Source: an uncultured Flavobacteriales bacterium (GTDB lineage: Bacteria > Bacteroidota > Bacteroidia > Flavobacteriales_D > Sanyastnellaceae). From it: DNA of 8,759 nt. The notes below the pieces were generated by a model. It was not told the DNA's origin. It searched no databases and saw only the letters and a list, made by a program, of their open reading frames with translations. Where the stretch lies: the NCBI GenBank assembly GCA_937967465.1, contig CALBSW010000050.1, positions 1 through 8,759 of the forward strand. Direction: 5' to 3'. Every line of letters begins with the position of its first letter. Within the stretch, counting starts at the first letter, position 1. The position numbers and the translations under genes were made by a program. Below are positions 1 through 7,600 of this stretch, in pieces.

Positions 1-96
1 GCCATCGTCCTGTACGCAAAGCGCGGCCTTCCTCTCGGGGCCGCGCTCTACGCCATCTATCTGGGGATGGCCGTGATGGGGTGGTTCGGGCTTTGA
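1..96 (+). CDS. pnuC: C-terminal end of a probable PnuC-type nicotinamide riboside/NMN transporter (partial)
   Basis: The frame is open from the window edge to a TGA at 94-96 and gives 31 residues; the gene begins outside the window. The residues form one hydrophobic helix ending in ALYAIYLGMAVMGWFGL, preceded by a short basic turn (AKRGLPLG). The order 'Lys/Arg-Gly, hydrophobic, LYxIYLxMAVxGW, stop' is how PnuC proteins usually end: their last transmembrane helix runs almost to the C-terminus. PnuC is an inner-membrane facilitator that takes up nicotinamide riboside (or related pyridine precursors) for NAD salvage. The visible part carries no substrate-binding residue, so the name rests on resemblance of the tail alone, and another polytopic membrane protein is possible. 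The gene converges on tonB with only 10 bases between the two stop codons, so it is not part of the minus-strand block. Confidence 0.55.
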   Translation, partial: AIVLYAKRGLPLGAALYAIYLGMAVMGWFGL

Positions 97-100
97 ACCG

Positions 101-114
101 TCCGCTTCAGCGGA
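101..114. terminator. Small inverted repeat between the convergent pnuC-like gene and tonB
   Basis: TCCGC-TTCA-GCGGA forms a perfect 5-bp GC-rich stem with a four-base loop. It lies just after the + strand stop (94-96) and overlaps the minus-strand tonB stop (107-109). Its place between two convergent genes suits a shared bidirectional terminator. There is no T-run on either side and the stem is short, so a terminator role is only an inference; it may be a chance palindrome within the last tonB codons. Confidence 0.25.
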
Positions 115-814
115 TGATGAATTTCACCGGAATGGTGTACTGCACGCTCACCGGCTTGCCTTGCTGGCGGCCGGGCTCGAAATCGGGCAGGGAGCTGACC
201 ACGCGGAGCGCCTCGGCGTCGAGACGGGGGTCCACCGGACGCAACACCCGACCATCGCGCACCTTGCCGTCCTTTCCGACAACGAAGTAGACGAACACCG
301 TGCCCTGAATGCCGGCATCCTTGGCAATCGGCGGGTACTTGGTGTTGGAGCTGACGTACTTGATGATCTCCAGCTGCGTGCACTGGTCACGCTCCGGACC
401 GGTCTTGCTCTTGCACGGACCAAAGCCCGGCATGTCCTCCACGATCATGAAGGGGATGTCCTCCTCCACGACTTCTTCCTCTTCGACCTCGATGATCTCG
501 ATCTCGGTGTCCTCGTCGATTTCGATGTCCTCGATTTCCAGCTCCTCTTCGATCTCCTCCTCGTCGTCGACAATCTCGATGACCGTGGTCTGCTGCGGAG
601 GCGGCGGAGGTGGTGGTGGCGGGATGACGTTCACGGGGATGACCTCATCCTCGAGCAGGTCCACCTCGAAATCCAGGGCGCGGACGATGTTGACATCGTA
701 GCTGGTCCAGGCCAAGGCGGCGAGCAACAGGGCGAGGACGGAGACGAAGCCAACCGAGCGCCAGGTGCCCCGCTTGTTCTCGAGGTCGGCTTGGGGTGTT
801 TTGCGTGGCTGCAT
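107..814 (-). CDS. tonB: TonB family energy transducer
   Basis: A 235-residue protein that, by family knowledge, spans the periplasm and passes proton-motive-force energy from ExbB/ExbD to TonB-dependent outer-membrane receptors. Residues 1-19 are short, polar and cytoplasmic. Residues 20-36 form the single N-terminal transmembrane anchor. A run of nine prolines lies at 65-73, and residues 83-119 are very acidic (25 of 37 are Asp/Glu, none basic). A Bacteroidota-style linker with Cys134 and Cys145 follows. The TonB C-terminal domain covers about 150-235: YPPIAKDAGIQGTVFVYF, then GKDGKV, LDAEALRVVSSLPDFEPG, and GKPVSVQYTIPVKF. The start was set at the ATG at 814, because an upstream in-frame ATG at 955 would add 47 residues that overlap the VanZ-like gene in another frame and do not resemble TonB. 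No clear Shine-Dalgarno precedes it, which is normal in Bacteroidota. It lies 40 bases after the VanZ-like gene and is probably the last gene of the block. The family is certain; which receptors it serves is unknown. Confidence 0.93.
   Translation of the reverse strand: MQPRKTPQADLENKRGTWRSVGFVSVLALLLAALAWTSYDVNIVRALDFEVDLLEDEVIPVNVIPPPPPPPPPQQTTVIEIVDDEEEIEEELEIEDIEIDEDTEIEIIEVEEEEVVEEDIPFMIVEDMPGFGPCKSKTGPERDQCTQLEIIKYVSSNTKYPPIAKDAGIQGTVFVYFVVGKDGKVRDGRVLRPVDPRLDAEALRVVSSLPDFEPGRQQGKPVSVQYTIPVKFIIR
458..622 (-). repeat. Low-complexity tract in tonB: polyproline followed by acidic Glu/Ile repeats
   Basis: Bases 596-622 encode nine consecutive prolines with mixed third positions (CCG, CCA, CCT). 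Bases 458-568 encode the acidic stretch, rich in GAG/GAC/GAT codons alternating with ATC and GTG, so the DNA contains many near-copies of a GATCTCGAT-like unit. The mixed synonymous codons suggest selection on the protein rather than recent slippage. The two tracts form the periplasm-spanning linker of TonB. Confidence 0.8.
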
Positions 815-830
815 GAGCTGTGTTTTGCTG

Positions 831-846
831 GGCCGTACGGGCGGCC
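831..846. other. Short GC-rich inverted repeat in the vanZ-tonB gap
   Basis: On the coding (minus) strand GGCCG-CCCGTA-CGGCC gives a 5-bp all-GC stem with a six-base loop. It starts 8 bases after the VanZ-like stop and ends 16 bases before the tonB ATG. An 8-base palindrome, CCGTACGG, lies within it and offers an alternative fold. It has no T-run, so it is unlikely to be an intrinsic terminator. It might affect tonB translation or act as a processing site, but chance in GC-rich DNA is an equal explanation. Confidence 0.2.
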
Positions 847-854
847 AAATTAGT

Positions 855-1286
855 CTAAAGGATGCGCTTGCCCATAGGCCACTCCAAATACAATGCCCGA
901 AATGCACATCCGGCCGCGAGGAGTCCAAAAAGGTCGGCCAACACATCCGCCACATCGCGCCCGCGATCGAGGAACACGATGCCTTGTGCCCATTCGAGCA
1001 ACACAGCCATCATCCCTCCGCCAATCAGGACCACAGGCCACGCCCGACGGCAGGACCAGTGACCAGCACGGCCCTTTCTCAGGGCAATCAGGGCCGACAT
1101 GGCCCACAGGCCAAACAGGGCCGCATGCAAAACGAGGTCCACGCGCTGCTGGCTCCACCAATCTTGTCCAGACAGCTCGGCGCCGGGCAGCGCATGCAGG
1201 GCCACGACCACCGCGGTCATCGCCCAAAACGACAGGGAATTCCGTGCCGCGTGCGTCGTGCGGGACTCAGCCGACCTCCGCGGCAT
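855..1286 (-). CDS. VanZ-like family integral membrane protein
   Basis: A 143-residue polytopic inner-membrane protein with likely helices near residues 18-34, 51-69, 83-101 and 116-134. Family hallmarks are visible: the acidic-plus-His pair at the start of helix 2 (Asp50, His54, as in DxxxHxxxF), then LLEWAQ (Glu98, Gln101), a basic turn (Arg108, Arg110), and DVxDVLADLFGLLAAG (Asp114, Gly121). The usual Asn of the 'DxxANxxG' motif is replaced by Asp118. VanZ proteins are linked in some Gram-positives to low-level teicoplanin resistance, but the biochemical function of this short type is not established and no resistance role is claimed. The ATG at 1286 lies inside the end of gcvH (20-base overlap), with GAGG three bases before it, which suggests translational coupling. 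A later ATG at 1220 (Met23) would avoid the overlap but would start inside the first helix. The length fits the small Bacteroidota members. Confidence 0.82.
   Translation of the reverse strand: MPRRSAESRTTHAARNSLSFWAMTAVVVALHALPGAELSGQDWWSQQRVDLVLHAALFGLWAMSALIALRKGRAGHWSCRRAWPVVLIGGGMMAVLLEWAQGIVFLDRGRDVADVLADLFGLLAAGCAFRALYLEWPMGKRIL
1267..1286 (-). other. gcvH/vanZ coding overlap
   Basis: The last codons of gcvH (EAYAAEVG and stop) overlap the first codons of the VanZ-like gene (MPRRSAE) in a different frame. The overlap is 20 bases, from the ATG at 1286 to the TGA ending at 1267. A GAGG sits directly upstream of the ATG, inside gcvH. This arrangement favours reinitiation or coupling, so the VanZ-like protein is probably made from the same transcript as gcvH. 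Confidence 0.65.
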
Positions 1287-1644
1287 AGGCCTCGGACGTC
1301 ATCAAGCCACTCAAATCCGGCGCGCCGTCCAGCTTGATCTTGATGATCCAGCCTTCCCCGTAAGGATCCTCGTTGATGAGGGCGGGGTTGTCTTCGAGGG
1401 CTTCGTTCAATTCCATCACGGTTCCGGCGATCGGCATGAACATGTCGCTGACGGTCTTCACGGCCTCGATGGTGCCGAACACCTCCTCCAGTTCCAGTTG
1501 CTCGTCTTCCGTTTCCACTTCAACGAAAACAATGTCACCCAGCTCGGATTGGGCGAAATCAGTGATGCCCACGGTGGCCACGTCTCCTTCAACGCGCACC
1601 CATTCGTGGTCCTTGGAGTAATGCAGGTCCTGGGGGAAGTTCAT
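1267..1644 (-). CDS. gcvH: Glycine cleavage system H protein (lipoyl carrier)
   Basis: A 125-residue cytoplasmic protein, the usual length for GcvH. By family knowledge, its lipoyl-lysine arm carries the aminomethyl group between the P, T and L proteins as glycine is broken down to CO2, ammonia and methylene-THF. The sequence is typical throughout: MNFPQDLHYSKDHEW at the N-terminus, VATVGITDFAQSELGDIVFVE, then the lipoylation site in EAVKTVSD with Lys63, followed by FMPIAGTVMELNEAL and NPALINEDPYGEGWIIKIK, and ending SEAYAAEVG. The ATG at 1644 gives the family's normal N-terminus. An in-frame GTG at 1662 would add six residues (MDYIRP) and has a better-placed purine-rich site, so it cannot be excluded. 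The partner genes gcvP and gcvT are not in the window. It lies 38 bases after sprA and overlaps the VanZ-like gene, so it is probably expressed from the sprA transcript. Confidence 0.96.
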   Translation of the reverse strand: MNFPQDLHYSKDHEWVRVEGDVATVGITDFAQSELGDIVFVEVETEDEQLELEEVFGTIEAVKTVSDMFMPIAGTVMELNEALEDNPALINEDPYGEGWIIKIKLDGAPDLSGLMTSEAYAAEVG

Positions 1645-1665
1645 GGGGCGAATGTAATCCACGCG

Positions 1666-1673
1666 CCCCTCCC
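1666..1673 (-). promoter_or_regulatory. Purine-rich possible ribosome-binding site for gcvH
   Basis: GGGAGGGG lies in the 38-base sprA-gcvH gap. Its GGAG core is 6 bases from the in-frame GTG at 1662 but 24 bases from the ATG at 1644 that matches the family N-terminus. If it is used, gcvH would start at the GTG with six extra residues. Bacteroidota rely little on Shine-Dalgarno pairing, so the match may be chance. It is listed because it bears on the start choice. Confidence 0.3.
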
Positions 1674-1682
1674 GTGCGCGGC

Positions 1683-4600
1683 TTATTGCGTGAGGTTGAA
1701 ACGCAGTGCGATCCCACTCTTCACGTTGGTCGTGGCGAAGCTCGTTGAGACCTTCGGGCGCGTCAGCTGCTCGTCGAAGAAGGCCTGCAGAATCAGTTTG
1801 CGCGACACTTCGAGGTCGGCACTGAACTTGATGCTCGCCACCTTTTGTCCGGCCGTCACCTGGTTCTCCCGGTTGAAGTCATCTCCAGTGCCGGTTCCCA
1901 CCGAGGAGAGCGGATCCAGCTTGCGGATGATCGTGCTGTTGTCACGCACCGTGATGTCCAGACGCAGGACCACATCCGTCTCTTTGAGCATCTGGATGGG
2001 CAGCTTGCCCCGGGTGCGCAGGAAGGGGTTGGGCACATTGGCAATCCGGTAGCCCGTTCCGATGACCAGCGCATTGCTCTTGGTCTCCGTGATCTGGTTG
2101 TTGGTCAATCCGAAGTTGATGGTCCGGTCGCGGCGCATCTCCACCTTGATCTGGGGCTCGTTCTTGCCGCTGGCCTTGAGCGTCACATCCACCCCGATGA
2201 GCGGCGACATCTGCTCGCTGATGGTGACCTGGTTGTACTGGCGCTCGTTGACGTAGTTGCCGAAGGCACTTTGATCGAAGGCCGTTGGGCGCCCCAGGTC
2301 GTCCGCCTCGTAACTGAGGTTGGTCACGTAGGACGTGGTCATGGTCGACCGGTAGCTGTGGTTCAAGCTGAAGCGCTTCACCCGGTTCTTGAGCAGGTTG
2401 CCCTTGGACAAGCCGTCGTAGCTCACGCGCCAGTTGGGGGCGAGCTTGGTTTTGAACGGATCGAGGGAAACCTGGTCCGCGCGCTGACCGGTGTAGGCCG
2501 CGATGAAGGCCGGGATGGTCACCGCCGGGCTCGTCGGGCCCCAACCGAGGTAATAGCCATTGGGCTCGCTGCTCGGCAAATTGTAGCTCTGGGCGTTCAG
2601 GCGCTCGCTCATGTCGAGGCGGGCCAATTTGAACTGACGCCACGTGTCGCTGTCGAAATCCTCGTCGTCCTGGACAAAGGCCGTCGGCCACGTCAGGATG
2701 GTGGTGGTGAAGTTGCCGCCGTCCTGTGGGGATTCGAATTGCCAGTCCCCGAGCGCGTCGTCAAAACGGAAGAAGCTCTGCTGGTTGCGGCTCTCGTTGC
2801 GGCTCGCTTCGAGGTCGATCTTCAAATCGTCAAACGGCTCGAGTTGGGCCCGCAGGTTGAGGTTGGCGCTGTAGTTCTCCTGATAGGTCTGGTTCAAGTA
2901 CGGATTGTCCGTGAGCCACCCGCGGCTGGCGGCGTCGAGGGCGAAATCACCGGTGCGGTTGCCCTGAAGGTCCGTGTTCTGGTGTCCGAGCAAGAAGGGC
3001 AATCCCGGCGCCTCCAACGCGCTGTCGAATCCGGCGTACCGCGCCTTGCGGTCGGTGGCCAATCCCGGCAAGAGCAAGCCTTCGTTGCGGCTGTAGCTGA
3101 CGTTGACGCTCTTGACCGCCATCATGGCCTTGAGCACGAACGACACCGGGTCGATGTACAGCGGCGGCTTCTCGTCGTCGTCGTAGTTGCCGAAGCCATC
3201 CCGGTCCTCGTTCTCGATCTCCTTCTTCTTTTTGTCCTGCTCCTTTTGCCACTCCCGCTTCCGCTTGCCTGAGCTGATGTCCTTGAGCAGTGGCACCTTG
3301 TCGTACAACTTGCTGAAGTTGGCCTGGGCATTCAGGGTGATGTTCCGGCTGTTCTGGATGGTATGGCCGAGGCTGTCCTGCGCGAAAGGCGCGCGGTCCC
3401 AGCGGTAGGTGCTCTGGTACCGAATGTCCGCACTGGTGAAGTTGATGAGGGGGAACTTGTCCAGGGGAAGCCGGTAGCTCGCGGAGATGTTGTGGTCGTA
3501 GGTGGTGACCTCTCCGAAGTTTTCGATGTTGGTGAGAACGGTGTCCCGGTAGCGGGCATACGACTCGGCATCGTTGCGGTCGATCACGCCGGTCGGCTCC
3601 CCGACCAAGGCCGTTGCCCGGCCGTTGTAGTCCACCTTGAGGCTCTTCGTCAGGTCCCATTTGACCACGTAATCGCGGTTCCAATTCCACTGCTTCAACA
3701 CCTGTGTGCTGACGAGGACACCGGTCTCGATGCCGAGCAGTTCTGCAGTGTTGTTGCGCACCCGACTCGCCTCGTAGGTGCGGTCCATGCCCATGTTCAC
3801 GCTGACCTGCTTGAGGCCGGGGTAGAAGTTGAAGTCGGTGAGCCATCGGATGGCCTTGGACCGGCCCATCCAGGCAAACGGCTTGATCTCCTTGGGACGG
3901 TTCGTGAAATCGTAGCGGATTCCGCCGCGGTAGTTGCGCCGGATGTTGAACTCCGTATTGATGTCCCGCTGGTAATTCTCGGTGTAGGCGAAGTTGGCGC
4001 TCAGGTTGCCCGGGTCGAGGAAGGCGAGGATGCCGCCATCGTTCTTGCCCCCCTTGTTGCTGGGTCGGCCTGCGGCTCCCCGCTGCGCTTCGAGCTCGCG
4101 CTGTTTGGTGACATCGTCCGCCCCCTTCAAACGCTTGGCTGCCGCTGCGGCGTCGTCCTTGCCCTTTTTGCGGTCTTTCTTGCCCTTGCCGCCCAGTTGG
4201 GGGTCAATCTTGATGTTCGAGAAGTTGATGCTCCGGATCCGGTTGATCTGCTGCGACTTCTTCTTGCGTTCGGTGGACAGGCCGGCATCCGCGATTTCCA
4301 CGTCGGGCGACAGCGGATCGAATTGCGGAGTGGAGACGGTCTCGCTGTAGCCGAGGTACATCGGAAGCTGAACCCCAAGGAAGTCGGGAAGGAACTTGCC
4401 CAACTGCAGGGTCGTGTTGGCGTCCACCCCCTGAATGGTTTCCCGCTGACGTTCCTGCACCCGCTGCTCGAGGCCACCCCAGCCCGGGGTCGACATGTTG
4501 GCTGCCACGTTCAAGCTGCCCAAGTCACTCAGCGTCGCCTGCATTTGTGCCGTGGCCGCCCAACCGCCTTCCTCGTTGAATTCGGACAGCCGCAGCTCAT

Positions 4601-7600
4601 TGGCCCAGACCGTGGCGCATTTCTCCAGACCGTCATCGTCCACACCAAACGGATTGGTGTCCTTGTCGGAGTTCCGGATGCCGATCATGACGGTCACCAC
4701 ATTGGCGAGGTTGGGATTGCCTCGCACTGCAATGCGCGCGCCATCCACGAAATCCGCATACTCCTGGAACAGCGGGTATCCCACAGGGCGGCTCACCTTG
4801 AGGTTCTGCAGGTCCTGGAAACGGAGGTCAATCTCATTGGCTTCCGGCCAGATTTCCGTCTCCTCCGTCACACCCCACGGGGTCACCTGCAACGGGATCT
4901 CATATTCGTAGTAGTTGTCGACGAAGTCGGAACCCAAGCGCACGAAGCACGTCACGTCTCCCGACTCCAATGGAGAATCCGACACGGCCTGCTCGGCGTG
5001 GACGAACATGCGAAGGCGCTTGTACATCCGCATGTCGAAATTGATGTTGCGGTAGGCGGCCCGGGCATCCCCGTCCTCCAGTCCGCAGACATCCAACTGC
5101 AGCGACTGCTCGTTCAGCTGAGCCTGGTTGGCCGTGGCCACATTGATCTCCCGCACGATGCCGGGCGGAATCACGTAGTTGATGGGCTGCCGATATCCGT
5201 TTTCCTCCAGGTTGACAGCAGAAATGGCGAACTGCGTGTCGGAGGGATCGTCCGGCTCAATCTCCTGCGGACCGGCAAGGCTCTCTTCGAACTTCCGCCA
5301 TTCACCACGGATCAGCTCAAGGCGCGCAAAACGCAGGGTCGCAGGCTCCCGCCACCCCTTCATGAACACCCGCATGAACCGGATGCTCCGGAAATCACTG
5401 ATCCCCCCGATGCGCTGCTCGAAGTCCCGGATCGGCACCTGGAACTGCAGCCACTTCACTTGCCGCGTCTCGCCGTTCGGCATGGTCTTCTCCGCGACGA
5501 GGACATCCGACAGGTAATTCCGGCCGATGTTGGCTTCGTTCAGGTCGCCCGGGCGGAGGGGAATGCGGTACTGGAAGTAGCTCTCGATGGCGCTGAGCGT
5601 CAAGTCCTCGTTGAGGTCCTCCGTGTTCGGCAGGGTGGTCGAGGCAATCGGGTATCCTTCCGGCTGGGCGGTGTTCGAATTGCCCTCGTATCCATTGAAG
5701 AAGCGGTAGCGCTCCAACACGTCCTCCTCGTTGGCCTGCGCCACGGGATCCCGGAAATACCGGAAGTCATCCGCGGAGGGATCATTCCGAATCTCGTCGT
5801 ACGCCGCCGGGTCAAGCTGGCTCTCCAAACTCGCCAGCCAGTCCCCGAAGAATTCCTGCTCCTCCTGAGAGTTCAAGCCGTCGAGGCCCACGTCCTGCTG
5901 GCTGTAATCCCCGGTGCTGTTGTCGAACGCATTGACCACATTGAAGGTCGTCGGGTCGGCCACCAATCCCCAATTCGACTCCACCACCGGCGCCGGCTGA
6001 TTCGGCGAAGGCAATCCATTCTCAAACGCCAGCTGACCGTCGTTCAAGAGATCCTCACTGATGGAACCCAGGTTGAAGTAGAGGTCACCGCCGGTGCTGT
6101 TTTCACTGTCGTCGTTGAAGGGGTCCATCATCCAGAACTGGATGTACTCCACGTTGGACAGCTCGAAATCGGTGGTGAGCAGGGCCCGCTGAATGCCGCC
6201 CCAGCGCTCTTCAGGAGCTTGGAGAGACCCGTCGGGATTCAGGCCCGGGACCGGCCCGACGCCTTCTGCCGGCAAGTAGTTGTAAGGGCCGCGTTCCGTG
6301 GGGTCAAACGTCAGGTCCAACGTGGGGAGGTTCTCAGGCGTACCCAGCGGCAACTGCCGGTTGGGGAACACCTCCTTGTTCTCCACGAGGCGCATCAGGT
6401 GGTTGGAGCGCACATCCACATCGACCTGACCATCGGGAAGTCCTCCGCCAAAGAAGCTCGGGTCGATGGTGTACCAATTCAAACGCGCCCGGTTGTAGTT
6501 GAACAGCAGGCTGTCCTCCACATCGCCCTCGGGAAAGAGATCGGGCTGCAACTTCGGCGTGCTGGCCAAGCTCCACTGCGTCCAGTTCCGGATGTCGATG
6601 GCACTTTGGGAACCCTCGAAATCGTCGATGTACGCATTGCCTTCCTTGCCCACGGCACGGCTGTGGCCCGGAATCAAGTACGCGGCCTCCGCGCTGATGT
6701 TGATGTTGGACGGTGCCGTGGCATCGAGCAGGGGCAATTTGTCGATCAGGTCCGTCAGGAACTGGCTCGACCGGGACCAGGTGAAGTCCGCCCCCATGAT
6801 GGTGTTGTTGACCGGCTCGTCACCAATGTTGACCTTCTGGGTCAGGGGGCGCTCCCGCAAATTCAAAAAGGTGGCCCCGAGGGCGAGTTCCTCACTCGGC
6901 GCATAGTCGAAGCGCGTTCCCAAGAGGGTCTTGGTCTGGATGTTGAACAGGCTGTTGCTCTCCAACGACACCCGAATGGGCTGTCCGCTCTCGAGCAAGC
7001 CGTCGTTGATGATCCGCACACGGCCGAGGTTGTAATCGACCGTGTAGTCCTGGTTCTCAATCAACCGCGCACCACCGCTGGTCACCGTCACGGAGCCCTC
7101 GGGGATGTTCAGCGCGTTGAGCATGATCTCCGAGCTGACCTGGCTCTGATACTGGCCCTTGATGCGGAACCGGTTCAGGGATGGAATCTGCTGCGCCGCC
7201 GTCTTGGTGGAGTCGTACAGCGGTTGGAAGACCACGGTCTGAATCAGGGACTCCGCGAGGTCGGGGTCCGTCACCCGGTCTTCAATCTGATTCCGGAGGG
7301 TGCGGCCGAACGGCTCCACGGAAGGCAGGAAGACCCGGCCATTCTGGCTGTTCATCGTGCCGCCCTGGGTGGCCGCATTGTCCACGAAATCATAGACGCC
7401 ATCCGGCTGGGGCTGACCGTTGACGTCAATCCGGTCCATGCCGAGTACCTGAATGAGCAGCTCTCCCTCGAGCGGGGCCCGCGGGATGTAGTTGAGGTCC
7501 ACACCGGTCGAGGGGTCGTTGTACCACACCCCGATGCGGAAGTCCTCCGAACTCAAGCCGAATGCCTGAAGCGAGTAGACATTTTTCATCATCAGGTCCC

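Noticed and set aside
161..853. + strand frame of 230 codons opposite tonB, rich in Leu/Asp/Val
   Set aside because: Its composition mirrors the Glu/Ile tract and polyproline run of tonB on the other strand, and tonB has full family motifs.
848..870. Possible Bacteroidota promoter (TAnnTTTG type) around ACTAATTTGG upstream of tonB
   Set aside because: The bases do not fit the -7 consensus in register and no TTG-type -33 element was found at suitable spacing.
815..955. N-terminal extension of tonB to the ATG at 955
   Set aside because: The added 47 residues overlap the VanZ-like gene, contain no plausible signal or membrane anchor, and would put the real transmembrane helix too far in. The ATG at 814 gives the normal TonB layout.
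850..1227. Second minus-strand frame of 125 codons overlapping the VanZ-like gene
   Set aside because: It is rich in Gly/Arg/Cys/Trp without helices or motifs, while the overlapping frame encodes a good VanZ-like membrane protein.
1845..3272. Long + strand open frame (475 codons) opposite the 3' part of sprA
   Set aside because: It is exactly antisense to a well-supported gene in GC-rich DNA. Its translation is Val/Leu/Ala/Arg/Glu-rich with no recognisable motif or membrane pattern, so it is a shadow of sprA codon bias.
4033..4195. Mobile insertion or frameshift inside sprA
   Set aside because: The low-complexity stretch keeps the reading frame, has no visible flanking repeats or transposase remnants, and the conserved SprA blocks continue on both sides.
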